NCBI GenBank assembly: GCA_005885085.1
Contig: VAXY01000053.1
Coordinates: forward strand, 6,412 to 17,514
DNA: 11,103 nt
Reading direction: 5' to 3'
Source: Actinomycetota bacterium
Lineage (GTDB): Bacteria > Actinomycetota > Thermoleophilia > Gaiellales > Gaiellaceae
Shown: positions 1 to 7,002 of the stretch, piece by piece
Layout: every line of letters starts with the position of its first letter
Position numbering within the stretch: position 1 is the first letter of the stretch
Position numbers and translations under genes: made by a program
Notes under the pieces: model-generated
Told to the model about the DNA's origin: nothing
Seen by the model: the letters and a program-made list of their open reading frames with translations, nothing else
Databases searched by the model: none

Positions 1-595
1 CGATCGAGAAGACACGGTAGTGATCGCGCATCCAGCGGAAGAACGCCATCCCGCGCACGAAGAAGACGGCGACGAGCAGGAACGCAACACCGAGCCCGGC
101 GGAGTACGCGGCGAGCCAGGCCGAACCGCGCAAGACCGTCCCCGAGTTGCTCGCGGCCGCGAACGCCTCGGCGAGAAACGGCCCGACGCACGGAGCGGCG
201 CAGATCGCGAATGCGCCGCCGAGCAAGACGCGCGACCCTTTCCGCCGCGCTCCCTGAACGAGGCCGCCGGCGACGAAGCGATCGGTCCCCGGCAGCAGTC
301 CCATGAACGCCAACCCCGCCACGACCAGGATGAAGCCGGCGAACGCCTGGCGCGTCTGGTCGCTGAGCACGTTGGCGATCAGGTTCGCCGCCGCGCCGAG
401 CGCGACGAACACGACCGCGAAACCGGCGATGAACGGGAGGCTCGCGAGCGCGACCCGGCGGCCGACGCCGGGATCGCCGAGCCGCTGCGCCTCGACCGCC
501 GAGACCGCGGACAGATAACCCGGCACCAGCGGCAGCACGCACGGGAATGCAATCGACGCGAACCCGAGCAGGAAGAGGCCGCCGGCCTTTTCCAT
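1..595 (-). CDS. ccdA: CcdA-type cytochrome c biogenesis / thiol electron-transfer membrane protein (3' end outside window)
   Basis: The first 198 residues are visible, starting at an ATG whose A is shared with the upstream TGA (TGATG). The protein is strongly hydrophobic, with about five visible membrane segments. It carries the two CcdA/DsbD-beta hallmarks: PCVLPLVPGYLS near residue 18 and CAAPCVGP near residue 132. These place the conserved redox cysteines at about C19 and C136. In this family the protein passes electrons from cytoplasmic thioredoxin across the membrane to outward-facing thioredoxin-like proteins, which keep apocytochrome c haem-binding cysteines reduced. It lies last in a TlpA-CcmH-CcdA series, so the TlpA-like protein upstream is the likely redox partner (inference). 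The reading frame is open to base 1; the family is usually about 220-250 residues, so only the C-terminus is missing. Identification is firm; the exact partner is inferred. Confidence 0.93.
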   Translation of the reverse strand, partial: MEKAGGLFLLGFASIAFPCVLPLVPGYLSAVSAVEAQRLGDPGVGRRVALASLPFIAGFAVVFVALGAAANLIANVLSDQTRQAFAGFILVVAGLAFMGLLPGTDRFVAGGLVQGARRKGSRVLLGGAFAICAAPCVGPFLAEAFAAASNSGTVLRGSAWLAAYSAGLGVAFLLVAVFFVRGMAFFRWMRDHYRVFSI

Positions 596-1041
596 CAGGC
601 CTCGAAGCGCCGCAGCTCGTCGTCGAGGCGGTGCTCGAGAGCGGGATCGAGTTGCGCCGGGCGCGGCGCCGGCTCGCGCGCACGCGACCACCGCCACGCG
701 CCGAGGCCCACCACGACGGCCGCGACGACGATGCCAGCAATCGGCAGCCACCAGGCCAGCAAGCCGAAGCCGTGCCGCGGCGGCGCGGCGAGGATCGCCT
801 GCCCGTACTCGGCGACCAGCCGGTCCTCGATCTCGCTCTTCGTCTGCCCGGCGGCGATGCCTTTCGCGATCACCCGCTTGATCTGCTGCGCAGCCGGCGA
901 GCTCGACTGGTCGAGCGTGGTGCCGCACACCGGGCACATCACTTCGCCTTCGAGCTCGGCCTGCGTCGGATGCCGCTCGCTCGCATGCGCGAGGGGAGCC
1001 GCGAGCAGCGCGGCGACGAAGACGACTGCGAGACGTTTCAC
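595..1041 (-). CDS. ccmH: CcmH/CycL-type cytochrome c maturation protein
   Basis: This 148-residue protein has a signal peptide or anchor (VKRLAVVFVAALLAAPLAHA), a thiol motif VMCPVCG at residues 35-40, and the following CcmH-like helices (SSSPAAQQIKRVI, SEIEDRLVAEYG). A membrane helix lies near residues 92-114, followed by a short charged tail. In System I cytochrome c maturation, CcmH reduces the apocytochrome haem-binding cysteines at the outer face of the membrane. The GTG start at 1041 is chosen because it overlaps the upstream stop as GTGA, and because the longer open frame to 1155 would put a basic, non-family extension before the signal peptide. The classical motif is LRCxxC; here the preceding residues are VM, still with two cysteines spaced CxxC. 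It is probably coupled translationally to both neighbours. Confidence 0.9.
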   Translation of the reverse strand: MKRLAVVFVAALLAAPLAHASERHPTQAELEGEVMCPVCGTTLDQSSSPAAQQIKRVIAKGIAAGQTKSEIEDRLVAEYGQAILAAPPRHGFGLLAWWLPIAGIVVAAVVVGLGAWRWSRAREPAPRPAQLDPALEHRLDDELRRFEA

Positions 1042-1577
1042 GATTCGGCGATCTGCCGCAGGTAACGCGGCAGGTCTTCCTCCACGACCAGCTCCCCGAC
1101 CACCTTGCCGCTGCGCGCCACGAAGAAGATCTTCGGGATCGGCAGTCCGCCCCACTTCGCGAGTACCTTGCCGTTGCCGTCGTGCACGCTCGGGTAGCTG
1201 ATGCCGTGCTCGCGCTGCCAGTGCCGCGCGTCGTCAGAAAAGTCCTTCGTGTCGACGCCGATGAAGGCGACGCGGTCGCCGTAGCGTTTGCGCGCGGCCT
1301 CCAGGCGCTTCGACTCGTGGATGCACGGCACGCACCACGAGGCCCAGAAGTCGAGGACGAGCGGTTTCTTCCCCCGCAGCGACGCGAGGTCGATCGTCCC
1401 ACGACCGTCGAGCCGCTTCAGATCGAAGGCCGGCGCGGTGGGGTGACGCCCTGCGCTCAGCGCCTGCGAGACGCCGTTGTTGTCGTTGTGGACGACGCGC
1501 CACACGAGCAGCACCAGGAGCCCCACGACTACTGCGAGTGCGAGCGCCTGCGCCGTGAGGCGGGCCGGGCGCGCCAT
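1038..1577 (-). CDS. TlpA/ResA-like membrane-anchored thioredoxin (CcmG-type disulfide reductase)
   Basis: The 179-residue protein has an N-terminal membrane anchor at about residues 10-28, a linker, and a thioredoxin fold of the TlpA/ResA/CcmG type. The active site is WCVPC at 81-85, preceded by LVLDFWAS. The cis-proline loop is GLPIPKIFF, with P148 the probable cis-Pro. Such proteins reduce disulfides outside the cytoplasmic membrane, typically in apocytochrome c, and receive electrons from CcdA. ccmH and ccdA follow directly, which supports that role. The ATG at 1577 is preferred because it overlaps the upstream L,D-transpeptidase stop as TGATG; a start at 1631 would add an arginine-rich stretch that is merely the neighbour read in another frame. 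The 3' end overlaps ccmH by four bases. No lipobox cysteine is seen, so the anchor is a helix, not a lipid. Confidence 0.92.
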   Translation of the reverse strand: MARPARLTAQALALAVVVGLLVLLVWRVVHNDNNGVSQALSAGRHPTAPAFDLKRLDGRGTIDLASLRGKKPLVLDFWASWCVPCIHESKRLEAARKRYGDRVAFIGVDTKDFSDDARHWQREHGISYPSVHDGNGKVLAKWGGLPIPKIFFVARSGKVVGELVVEEDLPRYLRQIAES

Positions 1578-2518
1578 CAGGCCGCGACGATGAAGACGGT
1601 CGTGCCGACGTCGACGTGGTTGAACAACCACTCCGCCTGCGGGATGTGCATGCGGATGCAGCCGTGCGACACCGAGTACCCAATCGAGGCATCTGAGGGC
1701 GTGCCGTGAATGCCCACGCCCGGCGCCGACAGCCCCATCCAGCGTGTGCCGAGTGGATTGTCAGGCCCCGGCGGGATCGGCTTCTGTCCCTGCGCCCACG
1801 GCGACGGAGGCGGATACCACCAGGGGTTCTTCCACTTCACAACGATCGTGAAGCGGCCGAGCGGCGTCGGATATCGGCTCTGACCGGTCGCGACGGCGAA
1901 GAACCGACGGTACCTCATGCCGTCATAGAGCAGCAGGCCGTTCGTATTGCGGCGAATCACGATCACGGGCCCGAAGTTGCGGCGGGTCACCTTGGGCTTC
2001 ACCGCAGTCATGACGAGGCGCAACTCCTCACGCGTGCCGGCGGCGAGCGCAGTGTTGATGTCGCGCACCGCACGGCGCTGGTCGAGCTTGCGGCCGCCAT
2101 GTTCCTGCGACAGCCACGGCCGGAGGTTCCGGAGGTAGAGCTTCGAGTCGACGGCCGGCCGGTCGAAACGCTGCGCGAGCTTCGCGACGAAATCGGCGAT
2201 CGTGCCACTCACGACGGTGACGCCGAGCGGGACCGCCGAATACGGCTGCGCGACGAGCGCCCTTTCGATCGCCTTGTCGATCACGGGAGTTGCGCCGAGG
2301 ACGTCGGGTGTGACGAGCACGAGGGTCGAGCCGACCGCGAGCCGGAGCGGCTTCTGAAACTCCTGCTGGATCGTGGCCGTCGCCGCCTCCGGCGTCAGCC
2401 CGCCGACGTCGACTCCCGCGATCGTGACGCCGACAGGGATCGTCGCCGGGGGATCCGCAACCGCGGGGGCGGACGCGATCAACAGTCCGGCGATGAAGAG
2501 GAGGATGAAACGCTTCAC
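1577..2518 (-). CDS. Exported L,D-transpeptidase (YkuD fold) with N-terminal PG-binding-4-like domain
   Basis: The 313-residue protein begins with a clear signal peptide (VKRFILLFIAGLLIASAPAVA, likely cleaved after residue 21). A region resembling the YoaR/PG_binding_4 domain covers about residues 28-170 (IPVGVTIAGVDVGGLTPEAA). The C-terminal YkuD catalytic domain covers about 183-312. The catalytic signature is complete: H271 in GIHGTP, then SVSHGCIRM with H285, C287 and R289. These enzymes form 3-3 peptidoglycan cross-links or attach proteins to the wall, using C287 as nucleophile. The domain carries a long proline/tryptophan-rich insertion at about 230-258 (PWWYPPPSPW), a known variant of this fold. 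The GTG start at 2518 overlaps the upstream stop as GTGA and places the signal peptide exactly at the N-terminus; the longer open frame to 2899 is shadow sequence. Confidence 0.94.
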   Translation of the reverse strand: MKRFILLFIAGLLIASAPAVADPPATIPVGVTIAGVDVGGLTPEAATATIQQEFQKPLRLAVGSTLVLVTPDVLGATPVIDKAIERALVAQPYSAVPLGVTVVSGTIADFVAKLAQRFDRPAVDSKLYLRNLRPWLSQEHGGRKLDQRRAVRDINTALAAGTREELRLVMTAVKPKVTRRNFGPVIVIRRNTNGLLLYDGMRYRRFFAVATGQSRYPTPLGRFTIVVKWKNPWWYPPPSPWAQGQKPIPPGPDNPLGTRWMGLSAPGVGIHGTPSDASIGYSVSHGCIRMHIPQAEWLFNHVDVGTTVFIVAA

Positions 2519-3234
2519 GTTTTCAGCGCAGCGAAGATCCGCGGATCGTTGGTGATGATACCGTCGGCTCCCGCACGGCCAAGCCGTTCCGCGAGTGCCG
2601 GGTCGTCCACCGTCCAGACGTAGACGGCCGCGCCGAGATCGTGCGCTCGGGCGATGGCGGCCGGCGAGGCGATCGAGTGGTGCAGCGTGGCCGCCCCGGC
2701 CCGGGCACGGGCGAGGAGCGCGGGCAGCCGCCGCGGCAGAGAGGCCCCGAGGGATGCGAGCGCCCCGCGCACGACGGGCGCGAGCGGGCCTCGCTTCGAG
2801 AGCCCGAACCGGTCGCGCGGCAGCGTGTAGGAACGCGGCAACTCCGGCTCGAGCTCGGCCACCCGCCGCAGCGACGCCGCGTCGAATCCGCTCACCCACG
2901 AGCGGTCGATTACGTCGTGGCGCCGCAGAGCCTCGACCACGGCGCGCTCGACGCCGCGGCGCTTCAGGTCGACCTGCAGGCCCACGTGCGGCAACCGCTC
3001 CGCGCAGAAGGCGAGCGCCTCGTCCAGGGTCGGCGTTTCAGGCCCGGTCACACGCAGCTCGTGCGCGAGCACGACCGTGCCGTCGACGAGCGCGAGGACG
3101 TCGAACTCGAGCATGTCGCAGCCGAGCTCGACGGCCAGCTCCAGCGCTTCGAGTGTGTTCTCCGGGGCGAGTGCCGAGGCGCCGCGGTGGCCCACGCGGG
3201 CGAACCCGCCCGCCGGCCGGCGCAGCGTGATCAC
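2515..3234 (-). CDS. Glycerophosphodiester phosphodiesterase (GDPD family)
   Basis: The 239-residue TIM-barrel enzyme has the GDPD signature in order: GHRG at 15-18 (H16 and R17 catalytic or binding), ENT at 25-27, FDV with E43 and D45 as metal ligands, and H58 in VLAHE. The C-terminal strands YVWTVDD and GADGIITNDP (223-231) follow. The family hydrolyses glycerophosphodiesters such as glycerophosphocholine to glycerol-3-phosphate and an alcohol. There is no signal peptide, so the enzyme is probably cytosolic, like UgpQ rather than secreted GlpQ. The GTG start at 3234 forms a GTGA overlap with the stop of the phosphatase gene upstream. Length is normal for the compact bacterial members. Its place between a signalling phosphatase and an L,D-transpeptidase suggests envelope or lipid turnover, but substrate cannot be read from sequence. 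Confidence 0.93.
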   Translation of the reverse strand: MITLRRPAGGFARVGHRGASALAPENTLEALELAVELGCDMLEFDVLALVDGTVVLAHELRVTGPETPTLDEALAFCAERLPHVGLQVDLKRRGVERAVVEALRRHDVIDRSWVSGFDAASLRRVAELEPELPRSYTLPRDRFGLSKRGPLAPVVRGALASLGASLPRRLPALLARARAGAATLHHSIASPAAIARAHDLGAAVYVWTVDDPALAERLGRAGADGIITNDPRIFAALKT

Positions 3235-5906
3235 ACGCGACGGACGACAACGATCGCGCAGTCGTCGGCGAGCTCGCCCTGCGCAAACGCCCGGCAGTCG
3301 TCGAGGACGGCGCGCGCCACCTCTTCAGGAGGACGTTCGATTCCGCGGGCGAGTGCCGCGTCGAGGCGGTCGAAGCCGTACAGCTCCCCGTCCCGCCGCG
3401 CCTCGAGCACGCCGTCGGTATAGAGGACGACACCGTCGCCGGGGCCGAGCCTTCCGCGCACCTCCTCATAGATCTGCCCGCGCTCGATGCCGAGCACGAG
3501 CCCGTGCGCGTCCAGCGCCTCGAGCGTCTGGTTCGAACGGACGATGCGCGGAGCCGGATGTCCGGCCCCCGCAACCGCGAGCTCCCCGGTGCGCGGATCG
3601 ATGACGACGTACACCATCGTGATGAACTTCCCGGGCGCGATCTCGCCGACGATCACCTCGTTGGCCGATTGCAGGAAGTCGCCTGGGTCGGAATGCTCGC
3701 GGGCCAGCGAACGGAACACGAACTTCGCCATCGCCATGTCGGCAGCGGCTTCGATGCCGTGACCCGTCACGTCGCCGAGGGCAACCGCGAGACGTCCGTC
3801 GTGGAGCTCCATGAAATCGTAGACGTCCCCGCCGACCTCGACACGTGCCGACGACTCGTACGCTGCGCCGAGCTCCAACCCCGCGAGCTCGGGAACCGTC
3901 TGCGGCAACAGCGACCGCTGCATGGTGTCCGCGAACTCCTTCTGCTGCTGGTAGAGACGAGCGTTGTCGATCGCGAGCGCCGCCTGTCCACCGATGCGCA
4001 CGGCTTCGTTCACCGTCTCCCCCGTGACGGGAGAGCCCGGACGCATCGAGAGGATCGTCAGTGACGCGAGCACCTCGGCCGGGGTGGCGATCGGCACCGA
4101 CGCGCCCGTCCAGCCACGCTCGAGGAACGGCGCGAGCTCGGGCGCGGACTCGGCGGTCGTCGGAAACGCCTCGCCGAGCCGGAACAGCCGTTGGATCGCG
4201 TGCGCGCCGAACGGCTGCGGTCGAAACAGGATCGACCGGGCAGCCTCTTCGAGCCGGGGCTCGGCAACCTTGAGCGCACGCGGCAGCAGCCACTCGCGAC
4301 GTTCGTCCGGCATTCGGATCAGCGCAGCGTCGACGTCGAGCACGTCGACGATCGTGCTCGTCACCGCCTCGAGCGTGGCCTCGAGCGACAGGCTCTGGGC
4401 GAACGAGCGCGAGATCTCGTAGAGCGCGCGGACCTGCTTCGACGCGGCGCGTTCCGCGTCCAGCGCGCGCTCGCGTTCTGTCCCGAGCCGCTTGGCGCGC
4501 TCGTGGAGCTGTGCGTTCTGGACGGCGACGGCGAGCTGGGCGGCCAGCGCCGCGAGCAGGGCCGTCTCGTTCTCGGTCACCGGCCGGCCCCTGGGCGGGA
4601 AGTCGGCGAGCAGGCCGATCACTTCGTTCTGGGCGAGCAGCGGCACGGCAACCGCGGCTTCGATTCCCGATTCCGAGGCGGCGTCGGCCACTCCCGCGAG
4701 GCGTGGGTCGGAGGCGACATTGCGCACGACGAGAACGCCGTGCGAGCGGAACGGCCCGAGCGCGAGCTCCAGTAAGCGGCCGGCGAGCCGGACGTGCGGG
4801 CCGGTGAGCCCGACGCCGGCGGCCCCGTACAGGCGGTCGTCTTCGCGCAGGTAGACGGCTAGGCGGTCCGCGTCGAGCAGCTCCGCGACGCGCGCGACCG
4901 CCGTCTCGAGCGTATGGGCCAGCGACAGTTGCGCGATCGCCTGCCCGATCACCGCCAGCAGCGCGCGGGTGCGATCGAGCTCGGCCCCGACGGTGCGCGA
5001 GCGCATGCTCGCGCGCAATGCGTGCGCCGCGCGCACGCCGAACGTGCCCAGCGTCGACAGCTCCTGGTCCGACGGCTCGCTGCCGGCCGCGAAAAGCAGC
5101 TGGAGCGTGCCGACGGGAGGCTGCCCGAGCTGAAGCGCGGCGGACGTCGAATCTCCGAGCTGCTCGACCGCGACCGCGACCCGGCCGTCGAGCGCGCGCT
5201 CGGCTGCGGGCCTGGCGGTCTTTGCGTCGGCCGTTGCGCCGACGGCCGAGACGAGCTCCAGCTGTTCGTCCTCTCCCCGCCGCCAGAGGAGCGCCGCCAT
5301 CGCGTCCGTTGCTTCGGCCGCGAAGCGCGTCAGCTCGGCCCCGGTGCGTGCCCCGTCGGCACCGGCCGCGAGAGCGTCTCCCGCGAGGACGAGAGCGGCT
5401 TCGCGCGCGTTGCTCCCTTCGGGGCCGACCGCGGGGGCGAAGGCCCTGATCGCGAGGGAGGCGAGCCCGGCCGCGACGCGCGCATGGCGGCGTTCGGTGT
5501 CGTCGAACGGCGTGTCGCGCATGAGCTCGAGCGTCCCGCGCGCGCGGCCGTCGACGTGGATCGGCAACGCGACAACGGCGGTTGCTCCGGCGCGTTCCGC
5601 CGTCCGCCTGACGCCGGCGGGCAGTCGCTCGAGGTCGCCTTCTTCGTGCTGCGGCAACTCCTCGAGCGGGACACGGGACCCGGCCAGCTCCGCCGCGAGG
5701 GCCGGCGACTCCGCGGCGACTGCGGCCGCGGTCAGCCGGCGACGCGAGTCATCGGCGACGCGCGCGACGACGACGCCGGCACCAGCCGCCCGGCTCGCGG
5801 CCTCGACGACGATCTGCAGCGCTTCGGCGAGATTCGCCGCGGAACCGAGCGCGAGCCCGGCCGCCGCCAGGGCGTCCAGCTCCTGCTGATTTTCAGAGAC
5901 AGCCAT
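3231..5906 (-). CDS. Multi-GAF SpoIIE/RsbU-type PP2C serine phosphatase
   Basis: The 891-residue soluble protein is a signal-input phosphatase. GAF-like domains lie at about residues 10-156, 165-296 (weak, degenerate), 313-466 and 490-650. The charged segment at 466-495 looks like a helical linker. The catalytic SpoIIE/PP2C domain follows at 660-891 and is intact: VGGDVYDF (D694), GDVTGHG (D712), YTDGVLEAR (D831) and DDCAIVV (D881/D882) supply the metal-binding acids. RsbU/SpoIIE proteins dephosphorylate an STAS-domain anti-sigma antagonist, releasing an anti-sigma factor in a partner-switch. No STAS protein, anti-sigma kinase or sigma factor is in this window, so targets are elsewhere or the input/output wiring is different. 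No transmembrane segment or histidine kinase domain is seen. The ATG at 5906 is the only good start; GGGAG sits directly before it and GGCGGG slightly upstream. It heads the operon. Confidence 0.93.
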   Translation of the reverse strand: MAVSENQQELDALAAAGLALGSAANLAEALQIVVEAASRAAGAGVVVARVADDSRRRLTAAAVAAESPALAAELAGSRVPLEELPQHEEGDLERLPAGVRRTAERAGATAVVALPIHVDGRARGTLELMRDTPFDDTERRHARVAAGLASLAIRAFAPAVGPEGSNAREAALVLAGDALAAGADGARTGAELTRFAAEATDAMAALLWRRGEDEQLELVSAVGATADAKTARPAAERALDGRVAVAVEQLGDSTSAALQLGQPPVGTLQLLFAAGSEPSDQELSTLGTFGVRAAHALRASMRSRTVGAELDRTRALLAVIGQAIAQLSLAHTLETAVARVAELLDADRLAVYLREDDRLYGAAGVGLTGPHVRLAGRLLELALGPFRSHGVLVVRNVASDPRLAGVADAASESGIEAAVAVPLLAQNEVIGLLADFPPRGRPVTENETALLAALAAQLAVAVQNAQLHERAKRLGTERERALDAERAASKQVRALYEISRSFAQSLSLEATLEAVTSTIVDVLDVDAALIRMPDERREWLLPRALKVAEPRLEEAARSILFRPQPFGAHAIQRLFRLGEAFPTTAESAPELAPFLERGWTGASVPIATPAEVLASLTILSMRPGSPVTGETVNEAVRIGGQAALAIDNARLYQQQKEFADTMQRSLLPQTVPELAGLELGAAYESSARVEVGGDVYDFMELHDGRLAVALGDVTGHGIEAAADMAMAKFVFRSLAREHSDPGDFLQSANEVIVGEIAPGKFITMVYVVIDPRTGELAVAGAGHPAPRIVRSNQTLEALDAHGLVLGIERGQIYEEVRGRLGPGDGVVLYTDGVLEARRDGELYGFDRLDAALARGIERPPEEVARAVLDDCRAFAQGELADDCAIVVVRRV

Positions 5907-5920
5907 CTCCCGACCCGCCG

Positions 5921-5926
5921 AAAGTA
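5921..5926 (-). promoter_or_regulatory. Possible -10 box of the phosphatase-led operon
   Basis: TACTTT on the minus strand lies 14 bases before the ATG at 5906, in the 58-base divergent gap. It would give a very short leader of about 8 bases. I see no convincing -35 at 16-18 bases upstream, so this is a weak call based on position and the TANNNT pattern only. Confidence 0.3.
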
Positions 5927-5952
5927 TGGTCGAAGCGGCCGCAGAGGGGGTC

Positions 5953-5958
5953 TAGACT
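5953..5958 (+). promoter_or_regulatory. -10 box of a probable leaderless promoter for the 77-residue membrane protein
   Basis: TAGACT ends six bases before the ATG at 5965, so transcription would start on or next to the A of the start codon. A partial -35 match, TCGAAG at 5930-5935, lies 17 bases upstream. No Shine-Dalgarno sequence fits in the gap between the box and the ATG. The box overlaps the palindrome GTCTAGAC (5950-5957). Confidence 0.55.
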
Positions 5959-5964
5959 GCCCGG

Positions 5965-6198
5965 ATGGCCCAGCCCGCCCGCCGCGTCGTCGACCCTCGA
6001 GAGCCACCGGTCGACCCCGAAGCGATCGACCGCGCCTACCACTACCACCGCGCGCGGCGGAACGCGAAGCTGCGACGAAAGCGTGAAAAGGCGCGCGCGC
6101 GGCTCCGTTTCGTCATCACCTTCACCGTGCTCGTCGGGTTGGCGATCTTCCTCATGCTCACCATCTGGCATGAGGTGCAGCGCGTCTTCGGTCTCTAA
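5965..6198 (+). CDS. Small single-helix membrane protein, function unknown
   Basis: The 77-residue protein has a proline-rich start, a very basic middle (HYHRARRNAKLRRKREKAR, about residues 26-44), one membrane helix at about 49-67 and a short amphipathic tail (WHEVQRVFGL). By the positive-inside rule the N-terminus would be cytoplasmic. I do not recognise a family. It is transcribed divergently from the phosphatase-led operon with a 58-base gap, and its TAA overlaps the convergent zinc-ribbon gene by four bases. The ATG at 5965 is supported by a TANNNT box exactly six bases upstream. Codon use matches its neighbours and the sequence reads as a real protein, not a shadow frame. Confidence 0.75.
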   Translation: MAQPARRVVDPREPPVDPEAIDRAYHYHRARRNAKLRRKREKARARLRFVITFTVLVGLAIFLMLTIWHEVQRVFGL

Positions 6199-6410
6199 AG
6201 CGGCGCGGCCGCTCTGCGCGTGAACGGGCTCCAAAGGGATTGCTCCCACACGCTGCCGCCGCACATCGGGCACAGGGGAAGCACACGCGCGATCGTCACT
6301 CCGTAACCGCACTCGGAGCAGCGGAACTCGCCCTTGACCGACTGGCCGGCGGCCCAGAACTCAACGAACTCGTCGGCGGTCGCCGCCGACGTCTGAATGC
6401 CCTGCGTCAT
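6195..6410 (-). CDS. Small zinc-ribbon protein, function unknown
   Basis: The 71-residue protein contains two CxxC knuckles, CSEC at 31-34 and CPMC at 47-50, spaced as in a treble-clef/rubredoxin-like zinc ribbon. The glycines and hydrophobic residues around them (CGYG, CPMCGGSVWE) are also typical. The N-terminal 28 residues are weakly acidic, and the C-terminus is basic and alanine-rich. Binding of one zinc ion is an inference from the four cysteines. Such single-ribbon proteins are common in actinobacteria and mostly uncharacterised. The ATG at 6410 is the natural start, with the G-rich stretch GGGGTCGGGG just before it. It converges on and overlaps by four bases the preceding small membrane protein gene, and diverges from the four-helix membrane protein gene. 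Confidence 0.8.
   Translation of the reverse strand: MTQGIQTSAATADEFVEFWAAGQSVKGEFRCSECGYGVTIARVLPLCPMCGGSVWEQSLWSPFTRRAAAPL
6199..6213 (+). terminator. Possible hairpin just after the 77-residue membrane protein gene
   Basis: AGCGGC (6199-6204) pairs with GCCGCT (6208-6213) around a GCG loop, starting one base after the TAA. No T-run follows, and the stem lies inside the coding 3' end of the convergent zinc-ribbon gene. In GC-rich DNA such stems arise easily by chance, so this is tentative. Confidence 0.25.
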
Positions 6411-6421
6411 CCCCGACCCCT

Positions 6422-6427
6422 AGAGTA
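6422..6427 (-). promoter_or_regulatory. Possible -10 box of the zinc-ribbon gene
   Basis: TACTCT on the minus strand lies 11 bases before the ATG at 6410. It is the same hexamer as the box before pyruvate kinase, but five bases farther from the start, so a leader of roughly 4-6 bases is predicted. No clear -35 is seen. Confidence 0.4.
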
Positions 6428-6472
6428 TCCGCTTCGGCGTGACTCCCTAGGCCGTTTTTGCGGAATTTGCGG

Positions 6473-6973
6473 ATGCAAACACCCGACAAGACCCCCGAGA
6501 CCCCCGACCCCAACCCCCCGCCCGCCCCCAGGGAGGACGACTGGCTCGTGGCTCGTCAGCCGCGGCCGGCGAGGTCGTTCGAGGAGATCTGGGGCTGGGG
6601 CCACCGGCTGACCTGGATCCTGGCCATCTCGGCCTTCACCGATTGGTACGTCGGCTCGGGCCAGGGCCCGACGACGAGCGTGATCGGGTGGCACACCGGT
6701 GCGCTCGGGAAGCTCGTCTTCTTCATCGGCCTCGCCGTCCTGGCACTCGTCGCCCTGCGCGAATCGGGGATCGAGCTGCCCGCGACCGTGCCCGAGAGCC
6801 TCGTGGTGATCGCGCTCGGCGCGCTCTCCACCATCTTCGTCCTGATCCGCCTGATCAGCGTTCCCGATGAGTTCTTCGGGTGGCGCGGCCGCGGCATCGG
6901 CATCTTCATCAGCCTGCTCGCTTCACTCGCAGTAGTCGCCGCCGGGTTACTCAGAGCTGGCGAGGAGCTGTAG
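6473..6973 (+). CDS. Four-helix membrane protein, function unknown
   Basis: The 166-residue protein has a proline-rich acidic N-terminus (about residues 1-20), a short linker with FEEIWGWGHR, and four predicted membrane helices at about 45-60, 79-95, 108-127 and 139-157. It ends in AGEEL. No catalytic or transport motif is visible, and I do not recognise a named family. The ATG at 6473 is preferred over the in-frame TTG codons at 6458 and 6467; GGA lies eight bases before it. It is divergent from the zinc-ribbon gene (62-base gap) and its TAG sits in the stem of a hairpin at the convergent junction with the broken PAP2 gene. The protein is real by its regular helix pattern and codon use; function is unknown. 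Confidence 0.78.
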   Translation: MQTPDKTPETPDPNPPPAPREDDWLVARQPRPARSFEEIWGWGHRLTWILAISAFTDWYVGSGQGPTTSVIGWHTGALGKLVFFIGLAVLALVALRESGIELPATVPESLVVIALGALSTIFVLIRLISVPDEFFGWRGRGIGIFISLLASLAVVAAGLLRAGEEL

Positions 6974-6979
6974 CTCCTC
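6962..6979. terminator. Hairpin across the stop codon at the convergent junction
   Basis: GAGGAGCT (6962-6969) pairs perfectly with AGCTCCTC (6972-6979), spanning the TAG of the membrane protein gene. It is the first of three consecutive hairpins between two convergent genes. No T-run follows on either strand, so termination is inferred from position and symmetry only. Confidence 0.4.
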
Positions 6980-6980
6980 A

Positions 6981-6996
6981 CAGGTTCGTTGACCTG
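6981..6996. terminator. Second small hairpin at the convergent junction
   Basis: CAGGT (6981-6985) pairs with ACCTG (6992-6996), extended by a T-G wobble (6986/6991) to leave the loop CGTT. It lies directly between the stop-spanning hairpin and the GGGGTCAGACCCC repeat. Confidence 0.35.
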
Positions 6997-7002
6997 GTCG
7001 GC

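Noticed and set aside
20..1201. Long open frame on the plus strand (393 residues)
   Set aside because: It is antisense to ccdA, ccmH and the TlpA-like gene, all with clear motifs. The translation is Arg/Glu/Ala-rich low complexity, as expected from the complement of high-GC codons.
1706..3423. Long plus-strand open frames opposite the L,D-transpeptidase and GDPD genes
   Set aside because: No recognisable domain, arginine-rich composition, and complete overlap with well-supported minus-strand enzymes.
5950..5957. Palindrome GTCTAGAC as a possible operator
   Set aside because: Only eight bases, present once, and explained by overlap with the TAGACT -10 box.
4914..6086. Plus-strand open frame of 390 residues opposite the phosphatase N-terminus
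   Set aside because: It runs through the divergent promoter gap and over the start of the small membrane protein in a different frame; composition is that of a shadow frame.
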